64,000 bases of DNA from Actinomycetota bacterium (GTDB taxonomy: Bacteria > Actinomycetota > Actinomycetes > Actinomycetales > Dermatophilaceae). This document shows, piece after piece, positions 21,187-29,635 of this stretch; positions within the stretch are counted from its first letter, which is position 1, and every line of letters begins with the position of its first letter. Below the pieces are notes generated by a model. It worked only from the letters and a program-made list of their open reading frames with translations. It had not been told where the DNA came from and ran no database searches. The stretch is from assembly GCA_020161815.1 (NCBI GenBank), contig JAIUOP010000005.1, positions 1 to 64,000 of the forward strand, written 5' to 3'. Both the position numbers and the translations under genes were made by a program.

Positions 21187-24100
21187 ATGGCGGCCTACGA
21201 CCTCGCGAAGCGTTACCGCACCGGCTCCGAGCCGGTCCTGCTCACCGGGGTCCAGGCGATCGCCCGCTTCCTCGTCGAGCAACGAGCACTCGACCTGCGG
21301 CACGGGCGTGACACCGCCTTCTTCGTCTCCGGCTACCAGGGCAGCCCCCTGGGTGGTGTCGACAAGATGCTCGCGGGCATGCCGGAGGTGCTGGCGGACA
21401 ATGCCATCCACTTCCGACCAGGGCTGAACGAGGAGCTCGCGGCGACGGCGGTCTGGGGGAGCCAGATCGAGCTGCCCGGCGGGTTCGCCGGCCGTGACGG
21501 CGTCGTCGGCGTCTGGTACGGCAAGGGACCCGGCGTCGACCGCGCCACCGACGCCCTGCGGCACATGGCGATGTACGGCATCCACCCTCGCGGGGGCGTG
21601 GTCCTCCTCGTCGGCGACGACCCGGCCGCCAAGTCCTCGACCGTCCCGGCGGTGAGCGAGCGCTCGTTGGCGGCCCTCGGCATACCGGTTCTCCTCCCGC
21701 GCAATGCCGAGGAGGTCGTCCGGTTCGGTCTCCACGCCGTTGCCCTCTCCCGGGCCTGTGGCACGCCGGTCGCGCTCAAGATCGTCGCCGATGTCGCCGA
21801 CGGCGCCTGGGTGGTCGACGACACGGTGTCGCAGGTCGAGCCGGTCACGCCGCCGCTGACGTGGGAGGGGCGCGAGTGGACCTACACCCAGAGCCCGCCG
21901 GTCGTCGGGAGTGCGCGGGTCGTCGCGGTCGAGGCCGAGTTCGTCGGCCCGCGGGCCGCGATGGTGCAGGCGTATGCCGCGGCCAACGACATGGACGTCG
22001 TCCGGCTTTCGCCGCCCAGGCCGACGCTGGGCCTCATCGCCACCGGACCGGCCTATGACTCACTCGCGCAGGCGCTCCTCGACGTGGGTGCCGATGATGC
22101 CGTCCTCGCCGAGCACGGGGTCAGCGCGCTGCGCATCGGGCTGATCCATCCCATCGACGTGGCCGAGGTGAGGGACTTCTGCCGCGGACTGACCGAGGTC
22201 TTCGTCGTCGAGGACAAGACCGCGTTCCTCGAGTCGCAGGTGCGTGACGCGCTCTATGACCTTCAGGACCGCCCGCGCGTCATCGGCAAGAAGGACCGCC
22301 TCGGGCAGCCCCTCGTGCCCGCCGACGGAGAGCTCACCCCGAGCCGGCTGATCGGCCCGCTGCGCCGCGTGCTGGGGGAGCGGGTCCCTCTGGCGCCACC
22401 GCCGGCAGAGCGTCCGTCGTTGCCGCTGCTCCCGATCAGTCGCACGCCCTACTTCTGCTCGGGGTGCCCGCACAACAGGTCCACCGCCGTGCCGGAGGGC
22501 TCGATCGCCGGCGGTGGCATCGGGTGCCACACCCTCGTCACGCTGTCGCGTCGCACGGACTCGGCGGTCACCGGCTTCACCCAGATGGGCGGCGAGGGCG
22601 CGCAGTGGATCGGGCAGGCGCCGTTCACCTCGATCGACCACATCTTCCAGAACCTCGGCGACGGCACCTTCGTCCACTCGGGCCAGCTCGCGGTCCAGGC
22701 GTGCGTGGCGGCGGGGGTCAATGTCACCTACAAGCTGCTCCACAACGACGTCGTCGCGATGACCGGGGCGCAGGACGCGGAGGGGGCCCGCGGCATACCG
22801 GAGATCACGCACAAGCTGCGGGCCGAAGGCGTGGCCCGCATCATCGTCGTCGCCGACGAGCCGCAGCGGCACCGCGCCCGCGACCTCGCGCCCGGCACGG
22901 CCCTGTGGCCGCGGGAGCGACTCGACGAGGCCCAGCGCACGCTGCGCGACACCCCCGGGGTGACGGTGCTCATCTACGACCAGCACTGCGCCAACGACGC
23001 GCGCCGGCAACGCAAGCGCGGCACCCTGCCCGCGCGACCGACGCGCGTCGTCATCAACGAGGACGTCTGCGAGGGCTGCGGCGACTGTGGCGTGAAGTCG
23101 AATTGCCTTTCGGTGCAGCCTCTTTCGACGGAGTTCGGGGACAAGACGCGGATCGACCAGACCTCGTGCAACACGGACTACTCCTGCCTCGAGGGTGACT
23201 GTCCCGCGTTCATGACTGTGGAGATCGACCCCGAGTCCCCGCGGGCCCGGCGGCGCGACCTGCCGCCGCCGCCCGAGGTGGCCGACCCCACGTGGTCGGT
23301 GCCCGCGCGCACCCAGTCGGTGCTCCTCACCGGCGTGGGCGGCACCGGGATCGTCACCGTCAACCAAGTGCTCGCCACCGCTGCGCTTCGCGCCGGGTAT
23401 GCCGTGGAGCTGCTCGACCAGATCGGGCTCGCCCAGAAGGCCGGTCCGGTCATTGGTCACCTGCGCTTCGCGGCGCAGGGACCGCTGGACCCCTCGAACC
23501 GGGTCACGACCGGTCATGCCGACGCGATCCTCGCCTTCGACCTGCTCGCCGCCGTCGACCCGGGCAACCTGCGCTATGGCGATCCGACGAAAACCGTTGC
23601 GGTGGCGTCCATCTCGTCGACCCCGACCGGTCCGGAGGTCTACGACCGCTCCCTGCGCCAGACCGGCATGGCCGAGCAGCTGGATCGGCTGGGCACCGCC
23701 GTCGCGCAGGTGCACACCCTCGACATGCTCGCGGCCTCGGAGTCGCTGCTCGGCTCCACGACCGCGGCGAACCTGATGCTCGTCGGGGCCGCGGTGCAGA
23801 GCGGAGCACTGCGCCTTCCGCCCGCTGCGGTCGAGGAGGCGATCGAGATCAATGCCGTCGCCGTCGCGGCGAACAAGGCGGCCTTTGCCTGGGGCCGGCT
23901 GTCGGTGGCCGATCCCGACCGCTTCACCGCCGAGCTGGGTGCGCGCGCGGGTGCCAGGACCCCGGTGAGCGCACCCGACTCGCGGGACTGGGGTGGCAGC
24001 TTCACGGGGGAGACGCGGCGCTTGGTGCAGGTGCGCGCCGAGGAGCTCGTGGGCTTCCAGGACGAGGCCTGCGCGCGCGACTATGTCGCCGTCGTCGATG

Positions 24101-24636
24101 CGGTCTGGCGCGCCGAGCGGGCCGTGACGGAGCAGACCCGCCTCTCGGAGGCGGTGGCGCGCTACCTCTACAAGCTGACGGCCTACAAGGACGAGTACGA
24201 AGTGGCCCGCCTCCTCACCCGGCCGCGCTCACGCGACCTCGCCGAGGCGGCCGTTCCCGGCGGTGCCGACCTCACCTTCAAGCTGCACCCGCCGATGCTG
24301 CGGGCGCTGGGCATGACCGGCAAGATCGGCTTCTCCGGCTCCACCCAGGCCGGCCTGAAGGCGCTCGTGCCGATGAAGCGGCTCCGCGGCACGGCGCTCG
24401 ATCCCTTCGGTCGTGCCCACGTGCGCAAGGTGGAGCGAGAGCTGCTCCGGCACTATCGCGTCACGCTGCACGCGCTGGTGAGCGGCCTGACCGCGCAGAC
24501 CTACGACCGGGCGGTCGAGTTCGCCGAGCTTCCCGACCTGGTCCGCGGCTATGAGGACGTCAAGCTCCGCAATGTCGATCGGTATGCCGACCGCTTGCGT
24601 GGGCTCGGCCTGCCCCTTCCAGCCCTGCCGCGCTGA
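21187..24636 (+). CDS. Indolepyruvate ferredoxin oxidoreductase, fused alpha/beta type
   Basis: 1149 residues. The thiamine-diphosphate pyrimidine domain comes first (FFVSGYQGSPLGGVD near residue 50, GLNEELAATA near 80). The TPP-binding domain starts at YFCSGCPHNRST (near 425). Then there is a cysteine cluster of iron-sulfur type (CEGCGDCGVKSNC near 628; CNTDYSCLEGDCP near 660). The gamma domain begins at VLLTGVGGTGIVTVNQ (near 711), and a C-terminal extension fills the last 250 residues. Such fused enzymes oxidise aryl-pyruvates to acyl-CoA with ferredoxin as acceptor. Substrate here is inferred from the family. The gene is monocistronic and converges with the MarR gene; the stops are 1 base apart. 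Confidence 0.85.
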   Translation: MAAYDLAKRYRTGSEPVLLTGVQAIARFLVEQRALDLRHGRDTAFFVSGYQGSPLGGVDKMLAGMPEVLADNAIHFRPGLNEELAATAVWGSQIELPGGFAGRDGVVGVWYGKGPGVDRATDALRHMAMYGIHPRGGVVLLVGDDPAAKSSTVPAVSERSLAALGIPVLLPRNAEEVVRFGLHAVALSRACGTPVALKIVADVADGAWVVDDTVSQVEPVTPPLTWEGREWTYTQSPPVVGSARVVAVEAEFVGPRAAMVQAYAAANDMDVVRLSPPRPTLGLIATGPAYDSLAQALLDVGADDAVLAEHGVSALRIGLIHPIDVAEVRDFCRGLTEVFVVEDKTAFLESQVRDALYDLQDRPRVIGKKDRLGQPLVPADGELTPSRLIGPLRRVLGERVPLAPPPAERPSLPLLPISRTPYFCSGCPHNRSTAVPEGSIAGGGIGCHTLVTLSRRTDSAVTGFTQMGGEGAQWIGQAPFTSIDHIFQNLGDGTFVHSGQLAVQACVAAGVNVTYKLLHNDVVAMTGAQDAEGARGIPEITHKLRAEGVARIIVVADEPQRHRARDLAPGTALWPRERLDEAQRTLRDTPGVTVLIYDQHCANDARRQRKRGTLPARPTRVVINEDVCEGCGDCGVKSNCLSVQPLSTEFGDKTRIDQTSCNTDYSCLEGDCPAFMTVEIDPESPRARRRDLPPPPEVADPTWSVPARTQSVLLTGVGGTGIVTVNQVLATAALRAGYAVELLDQIGLAQKAGPVIGHLRFAAQGPLDPSNRVTTGHADAILAFDLLAAVDPGNLRYGDPTKTVAVASISSTPTGPEVYDRSLRQTGMAEQLDRLGTAVAQVHTLDMLAASESLLGSTTAANLMLVGAAVQSGALRLPPAAVEEAIEINAVAVAANKAAFAWGRLSVADPDRFTAELGARAGARTPVSAPDSRDWGGSFTGETRRLVQVRAEELVGFQDEACARDYVAVVDAVWRAERAVTEQTRLSEAVARYLYKLTAYKDEYEVARLLTRPRSRDLAEAAVPGGADLTFKLHPPMLRALGMTGKIGFSGSTQAGLKALVPMKRLRGTALDPFGRAHVRKVERELLRHYRVTLHALVSGLTAQTYDRAVEFAELPDLVRGYEDVKLRNVDRYADRLRGLGLPLPALPR

Positions 24637-24637
24637 C

Positions 24638-25093
24638 CTAGGTCTCGTCGGTGTGGGCGAGGGCCTTGCGGAGCAGGGCCCCCAGCTGTGCTTGCTCCCT
24701 CGGTGACAAGGCCTCGAAGTGCTCGGCGGCTGCCTTCGATCGCTGAGCCCGAACGGCTGACGCCAGCTGCCGACCCGCCGCGGTGAGGTCGATGACGGTC
24801 GCGCGCCGATCGCCCGGGTCGGGAGAGCGGGTGACCAACATGCGCTCCTCGAGGCGGTCGATGACGTCGGTGGCCGAGCGGGCGGCGATGTGCAGGTGCT
24901 CGGCGACCACGCCCGGACGCACCGGAGCGTGGCGCCCAATGACCATGAGGGCGCGCGCGTCATGGGGGGAGAGGTCGGCGTGCGTGGCATCGAGGCCTTC
25001 CCGCCAGCGCGAGCGCAGCTGCCGCGTCAGGCGGAAGAGCAGCTCCTCCAACGAGGCCTGCTCGACATCCGGGGCGGGCTCGATGCCGGGCAT
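24638..25093 (-). CDS. MarR-family transcriptional regulator
   Basis: 151 residues with a winged helix-turn-helix: RPGVVAEHLHIAARSATDVI is the recognition region (residues about 59-78), and the wing carries SPDPGDRRATVIDLT. It is divergent from an ABC exporter, with 84 bases between the starts. A perfect inverted repeat lies inside the exporter's promoter, so this is most likely its local repressor. TAGAGT lies 6 bases upstream of its own ATG region on the minus strand. The ligand is unknown. Confidence 0.9.
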   Translation of the reverse strand: MPGIEPAPDVEQASLEELLFRLTRQLRSRWREGLDATHADLSPHDARALMVIGRHAPVRPGVVAEHLHIAARSATDVIDRLEERMLVTRSPDPGDRRATVIDLTAAGRQLASAVRAQRSKAAAEHFEALSPREQAQLGALLRKALAHTDET

Positions 25094-25120
25094 GTGGTCA
25101 CTCTAGCTCATATTGCGAGG

Positions 25121-25144
25121 TTGACACATAGTGAGGTAACCTCA
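25121..25144 (+). promoter_or_regulatory. Exporter promoter with MarR operator TGAGGT-A-ACCTCA
   Basis: A perfect -35 TTGACA (25121-25126) is followed by the palindrome TGAGGTAACCTCA (25132-25144), which fills the spacer before a weak -10 (GAAAAT near 25146). A related half site GCGAGGT lies just upstream. Binding there by the neighbouring MarR protein would block RNA polymerase. Confidence 0.65.
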
Positions 25145-25177
25145 TGAAAATTGAGAAACCGCCCGAAGGAGGCATCG

Positions 25178-27073
25178 ATGACCTCACCGCTGCACGACCC
25201 CGTCCATGACACCCCCCGCCACGGCCCGGCCGCGTCCACCGGCCGAGGGGGACGCACGCTCAAAGCCGATCCCCTCGACCGGGCCCAGCTCGCCGAGTCG
25301 CCGGTCAGCCTGCGTCGCGTCACGGCATACTTCCAGCCGCACCGCGCCACCATCGCGCTGGTCACGGCCCTCATCGTCGTCGTCTCCGTCGTCGGGATGG
25401 CCCAGCCCTTCCTCGTGCGTGAGGTCATCGACGTCGCCATCCCGCAGCAGGATGTCCGCCTCCTGCTCCTGGCGGTGGCCGGGATGCTCGGCGTCACGGT
25501 CGTGACCGCCCTGCTCGGGGTGGTCCAGACCTGGCTGACCACCCGCACCGGTCAGCGCGTCATGCACGACCTGCGGGTCCAGGTCTACGAGCACCTGCAG
25601 CGGCAGCCGGTCGCCTGGTTCGCCCGCACCCGCAATGGCGAGATCCAGTCCCGGCTGACCAATGACATCGCCGGCATGCAGAGCGTGTTCACCACCACGG
25701 CGACGTCGATCGCGAGCAATGTGACGACGACCATTGCCACCGCCGTCGCGATGGTCGCTCTGTCACCGACCCTGTCCTTGCTCACCCTCATCGTGCTGCC
25801 GCCCGCGATCTGGACCACGCGCAAGGTAGCCTTCGCCCGGCGTGACATCACGACGGCCCAGCAACGCCGACTGGCCGACCTGCAGAGCCAGACCGAGGAG
25901 ACCCTCACCGTCAGTGGCGCCACCCTGGTCAAGACCCTCGGTGCCGGCCGCGTGATGCGCGACCGGTTCGCGGAGACCAGTGGCGACCTCGTCGGGCTGG
26001 CCCTGCGCTCGGAGCTCGCCGGCCGCTACCGGATGGCGACCATGCAGGTCGTCTTCGCCGCGATCCCGGCGCTGCTCTATCTCGCGGCGGGCCTCCCCGC
26101 CACAGGAGCGGGCATGACCATCGGCACGCTCATCGCCTTCACGACGCTGCAGGCCGGGATCTTCCGCCCGATCATGGGCCTGCTCAACGTCGGTGCCCAG
26201 TGGATCACCTCGATGGCGCTCTTCAGCCGGGTGTTCGGCTACCTCGACCTCGAGCCCGCCGTGCAGCCACCCGCCAACCCTGCGCCCGTCGATGTCGCCG
26301 CGGTGCGTGGCGAGGTGCGCTTCGTAGGGGTGAGCTTCAGCCATGACGGCGAGCGCCCCACCGTCAGCGACGTCGATGTCACGATCCCCGCCGGCACGAC
26401 CCTCGCACTCGTCGGTCCCAGCGGCGCAGGGAAGACGACCATCGCCGGCCTGCTCGCCCGCCTGCACGACCCCGACAGCGGTCGCATCTCCATCGACGAC
26501 GTCGACCTCCGCGAGATCGCTCCCGAGGACCTGACGCGCATCGTCGGCGTGCTCACCCAGGAGACCCACCTGCTCCACGACACGATCCGCGAGAACCTCC
26601 TCCTCGCAGCCCCGGATGCCACCGAGGCGGAGATGTGGGCGGCCCTGGACTCCGCGCGCATCGGCGAGCACGTCCGCGGCCTCCCGCACGGCCTGGACGC
26701 GGTCGTCGGAGCGCGGGGTCACCGCTTCAGTGGGGGGGAGAAGCAGCGCCTGGCCATCGCGCGCACGTTGCTCCACAACCCCCGCGTCCTCATCCTCGAC
26801 GAGGCGACCTCGGCCCTGGACAACCGCACCGAGCGCGAGGTCCAGGACGCCCTCGACCGCCTCATGGTCGGCCGCACCACCCTGACCATCGCCCACCGGC
26901 TCTCCACCGTCCGGGGAGCCGAGCAGATCGCAGTCCTCGAGGCGGGTCGGGTCATCGAGCGCGGTCGGCATGAGGACCTGGTCGCCGCCGAGGGCCCGTA
27001 TGCCGCACTGCTCGCCGCCTCGTCCCGACTCGCCAGCCTGCCCCACGCCGAGGCGCTCGTCCCGGCGGCCTGA
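25178..27073 (+). CDS. ABC exporter, fused membrane and ATPase domains
   Basis: 631 residues. A polar N-terminus of about 45 residues precedes six membrane helices (residues about 55-350). The ATPase domain then has Walker A GPSGAGKTT (near 415), signature FSGGEKQRLAIA (near 516) and Walker B VLILDEATSALD (near 537). It is a half-size exporter that should work as a homodimer. The ATG at 25178 follows a strong GAAGGAGG; an earlier in-frame start has none. The divergent MarR gene and the operator suggest an inducible drug or toxic-compound efflux pump. Confidence 0.9.
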   Translation: MTSPLHDPVHDTPRHGPAASTGRGGRTLKADPLDRAQLAESPVSLRRVTAYFQPHRATIALVTALIVVVSVVGMAQPFLVREVIDVAIPQQDVRLLLLAVAGMLGVTVVTALLGVVQTWLTTRTGQRVMHDLRVQVYEHLQRQPVAWFARTRNGEIQSRLTNDIAGMQSVFTTTATSIASNVTTTIATAVAMVALSPTLSLLTLIVLPPAIWTTRKVAFARRDITTAQQRRLADLQSQTEETLTVSGATLVKTLGAGRVMRDRFAETSGDLVGLALRSELAGRYRMATMQVVFAAIPALLYLAAGLPATGAGMTIGTLIAFTTLQAGIFRPIMGLLNVGAQWITSMALFSRVFGYLDLEPAVQPPANPAPVDVAAVRGEVRFVGVSFSHDGERPTVSDVDVTIPAGTTLALVGPSGAGKTTIAGLLARLHDPDSGRISIDDVDLREIAPEDLTRIVGVLTQETHLLHDTIRENLLLAAPDATEAEMWAALDSARIGEHVRGLPHGLDAVVGARGHRFSGGEKQRLAIARTLLHNPRVLILDEATSALDNRTEREVQDALDRLMVGRTTLTIAHRLSTVRGAEQIAVLEAGRVIERGRHEDLVAAEGPYAALLAASSRLASLPHAEALVPAA

Positions 27074-27132
27074 CTGCCACGAAGCGGGTTCCGTGATGTG
27101 GGACACGGTGTCCGGATGACAAGACGTCGACC

Positions 27133-27138
27133 TACTCT
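27133..27138 (+). promoter_or_regulatory. Putative -10 (TACTCT) for leaderless leuB
   Basis: TACTCT ends 6 bases before the leuB ATG; no ribosome site is present. Confidence 0.5.
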
Positions 27139-27144
27139 CGGAGC

Positions 27145-28203
27145 ATGACTGCCACGGACGCCAAGACCTCGCTCAACCTCGCCGTCATCGGGGGTGACGG
27201 CATCGGCCCCGAGGTCGTCAACGAGGGCCTCAAGGTCCTCGAGGCAGTGGCGGGGGAGGTGTCGGTGAGCACCACGGCATACGACCTGGGGGCCGCCCGC
27301 TGGCACCGGACGGGGGAGACCCTGCCGGCCTCGGTGGTCGAGGAGCTCAAGGGCCACGACGGCATCCTGCTCGGGGCGATCGGTGACCCCACCGTCCCCA
27401 GTGGGGTGCTCGAGCGCGGTGTCCTGCTGCCGCTGCGGTTTGCGATGGACCACTACGTCAACCTGCGACCGGCCAAGCTCTACCCGGGGGTCGTGAGCCC
27501 CCTCGACGTGGCCAGGGTCGCGCCCGAGGGCATCGACTTCGTGGTGGTCCGCGAGGGCACCGAGGGCCCGTATGTCGGCAACGGCGGCGCGCTGCGCGTC
27601 GACACCCCGCACGAGATCGCGACCGAGGTCAGCGTCAACACCCGCTTCGGCGTCGAGCGCGTCGTCCGCGACGCCTTCGCCCGCGCCCAGGCCCGCCCCC
27701 GCAAGCACCTGACCCTGGTCCACAAGCACAACGTCCTCGTCCACGCCGGCCACCTGTGGCGGCGCGCCGTCGAGGCCGTCGGGGCGGAGTTCCCGGACGT
27801 CGAGGTGGCCTACCAGCACGTCGACGCGGCCACGATCTTCATGGCGACCGACCCAGGCCGCTTCGACGTCATCGTGACCGACAACCTTTTCGGCGACATC
27901 ATCACCGACATCGCTGCGGCCATTGCCGGCGGCATCGGGCTGGCGGCCAGCGGCAACATCAACCCAAGCGGTGAGAGCCCGAGCATGTTCGAGCCGGTCC
28001 ACGGGTCCGCGCCGGACATCGCCGGTCAGGGCAAGGCGGACCCTACGGCGGCGATCCTCTCGGTGTCGATGCTGCTCGACCACGTCGGCCTGAAGGACGC
28101 CGCGGCCCGCATCGACGCGGCCGTCGCCGCCGACCTCGCCGAGCGCGGCTCGGCCGCCCGGTCGACGAGCGCCATCGGCGACGCCATCGCCGCCCGCGTC
28201 TAG
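27145..28203 (+). CDS. leuB: 3-Isopropylmalate dehydrogenase
   Basis: 352 residues of the beta-decarboxylating dehydrogenase family. [14 protein letters not shown] is at residues 12-25, the substrate-binding region is [18 protein letters not shown], and the metal-binding aspartates are in [18 protein letters not shown]. The NAD-specific loop is [20 protein letters not shown]. It oxidises 3-isopropylmalate in leucine synthesis and the beta-methylmalate analogue in the citramalate route to 2-oxobutyrate, which matters because cimA and leuCD are also here. It is a single gene with its own -10 and is followed by two hairpins. Confidence 0.96.
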   Translation: MTATDAKTSLNLAVIGGDGIGPEVVNEGLKVLEAVAGEVSVSTTAYDLGAARWHRTGETLPASVVEELKGHDGILLGAIGDPTVPSGVLERGVLLPLRFAMDHYVNLRPAKLYPGVVSPLDVARVAPEGIDFVVVREGTEGPYVGNGGALRVDTPHEIATEVSVNTRFGVERVVRDAFARAQARPRKHLTLVHKHNVLVHAGHLWRRAVEAVGAEFPDVEVAYQHVDAATIFMATDPGRFDVIVTDNLFGDIITDIAAAIAGGIGLAASGNINPSGESPSMFEPVHGSAPDIAGQGKADPTAAILSVSMLLDHVGLKDAAARIDAAVAADLAERGSAARSTSAIGDAIAARV

Positions 28204-28207
28204 CTCC

Positions 28208-28312
28208 GATTCGAGGTAAAACCGCCGGGGTGCACCGGCGGTTTTACCTCCAATCGTCGACCGTGATTCGAGGTATAGCCGCCCGGATGCACCGGCGGTT
28301 TTACCTCGAATC
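28208..28312. repeat. Two tandem GATTCGAGGTA-type hairpins (copies 3 and 4)
   Basis: The first hairpin has arms 28208-28228 and 28235-28255, the second 28265-28286 and 28292-28312. They share almost the same arms and loop (GATTCGAGGTA, GGTTTTACCTC, ATGCACC or GTGCACC). They differ by a few bases, most of which weaken pairing. They lie between leuB and ilvE. Confidence 0.7.
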
Positions 28313-28359
28313 GGCGGGTGAGTGAGCGCAGGGGAGCGGAAGGGGGAGAGGTGCGGCGC

Positions 28360-28365
28360 TAGGCT
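28360..28365 (+). promoter_or_regulatory. Putative -10 (TAGGCT) for leaderless ilvE
   Basis: TAGGCT ends 7 bases before the ilvE ATG; there is no ribosome site in the intervening bases. Confidence 0.5.
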
Positions 28366-28372
28366 GGCCCGC

Positions 28373-29467
28373 ATGTCCCTCACCTTTGCCGCGACGCCCA
28401 ATGCCGCCCCGCTCGGAGCTGCCGAGCGCGATGCGATCCTGGCCAACCCCGGCTTCGGTCAGCACATGACCGACCACATGGTGCGGGCGACCTGGCGCCA
28501 GGGTGAGGGTTGGGGCGGAGCCGAGCTCACGGCATACGGACCCATTGCCCTGGACCCGGCGGCCGCCGTGCTGCACTACGCCCCCGAGATCTTCGAGGGG
28601 CTCAAGGCCTATCGTCACGCGGACGGGTCGGTGTGGACCTTCCGCCCGGACAAGAACGCCGAGCGCCTGCAGGCCAGTGCCCGCAGGATGGTCCTCCCGG
28701 AGCTCCCGGTCGAGGACTTCCTCGAGAGCCTGCGCGTCCTCGTCGAGGCCGACGAGCCGTGGGTGCCGGCGGCCGGTGACGGGGAGAAGAGCCTCTACCT
28801 GCGGCCGTTCATGTTCGGCTCCAACGCCTTCCTCGGCCTCAAGCCGGTGACCGAGGCGACCTACATGTGCATCGCCTCGCCGGCGGCCTCGATCTTCGTC
28901 GGGGGCCCCAAGCCGATCACGTTGTGGATCTGCGAGGACTACGCCCGCGCGGGCGCCGGTGGCACCGGTGCGGCCAAGTGCGGCGGCAACTACGCGAGTG
29001 CCCTGCGCGGCCAGCTCGAGGGCGCCCAGAACGGCTGCGACCAGGCGATCTTCCTCGACTCCTCGACGCACACCTACGTCGACGAGCTCGGCGGCATGAA
29101 CGTCTTCTTCGTGACCAAGGACGGCAAGCTCGTCACTCCCGAACTCACCGGCACGATCCTCCCGGGCATCACGCGCATGTCGGTGCTCGAGCTCGCCAAG
29201 GAGTTCGACCTGGTCGCCGAGGAGCGCAAGGTCGAGATCCAGGAGTGGAAGGACGGCGTCGCCAGCGGCGACATCCTCGAGGTCTTCGCCTGCGGCACCG
29301 CCGCGATCATCACCCCGATCGGCGGGCTGAAGTGGAACGGCGGCGAAGCCCCCTCGACGGCGGGGGAGCGTGGCGGTGAGGTGACCCGCGGAATCCGCGA
29401 GCGACTGCTCTCGCTCCAGCAGGGCCGCTCCGAGGACAGCTACGGCTGGATGCACCGCCTGGTCTGA
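28373..29467 (+). CDS. ilvE: Branched-chain amino acid aminotransferase
   Basis: 364 residues, the long IlvE type typical of actinobacteria. The PLP lysine is in GAAKCGGNYASAL (near residue 202). The C-terminal phosphate-binding loop is in EVFACGTAAIITPIGGL. It transfers amino groups from glutamate to the keto acids of leucine, isoleucine and valine. A longer open frame exists upstream, but the ATG at 28373 matches the family start (SLTFAATPN) and the leaderless promoter spacing. It is followed by a 16-bp hairpin. Confidence 0.95.
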   Translation: MSLTFAATPNAAPLGAAERDAILANPGFGQHMTDHMVRATWRQGEGWGGAELTAYGPIALDPAAAVLHYAPEIFEGLKAYRHADGSVWTFRPDKNAERLQASARRMVLPELPVEDFLESLRVLVEADEPWVPAAGDGEKSLYLRPFMFGSNAFLGLKPVTEATYMCIASPAASIFVGGPKPITLWICEDYARAGAGGTGAAKCGGNYASALRGQLEGAQNGCDQAIFLDSSTHTYVDELGGMNVFFVTKDGKLVTPELTGTILPGITRMSVLELAKEFDLVAEERKVEIQEWKDGVASGDILEVFACGTAAIITPIGGLKWNGGEAPSTAGERGGEVTRGIRERLLSLQQGRSEDSYGWMHRLV

Positions 29468-29488
29468 GCCCACGACGGCTTCACATCA

Positions 29489-29521
29489 CGTCTCGACCTG
29501 CGGATTCCGCAGGTCGAGACG
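29489..29521. terminator. Near-perfect 33-base palindrome after ilvE
   Basis: Arms 29489-29504 and 29506-29521 are 16-bp perfect complements with a single-base loop (CGTCTCGACCTGCGGA on the left). No T-tract. It separates ilvE from the promoter of the amine-use cluster. Confidence 0.6.
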
Positions 29522-29528
29522 GGCAAAA

Positions 29529-29551
29529 GGTCCTCGAAAGAACCATTGACG
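29529..29551 (+). promoter_or_regulatory. Cluster operator (GGTCCTCGAAAGAACC) and -35 TTGACG
   Basis: The 16-base element at 29529-29544 is an interrupted palindrome (GGTCC N6 GAACC). One base after it lies ATTGACG, whose TTGACG (29546-29551) is a good -35. The same arrangement, inverted, precedes the FadR-type gene at 34656. It is the likely binding site of that regulator and controls the permease-led operon. Confidence 0.65.
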
Positions 29552-29635
29552 CGCCCACCCTCACGGGTGTTTTCTGTGACCCACCTCACCCCATTGACCG
29601 GCGGGCGACCCGCCGGCGCACACGAAGGGTCACCC

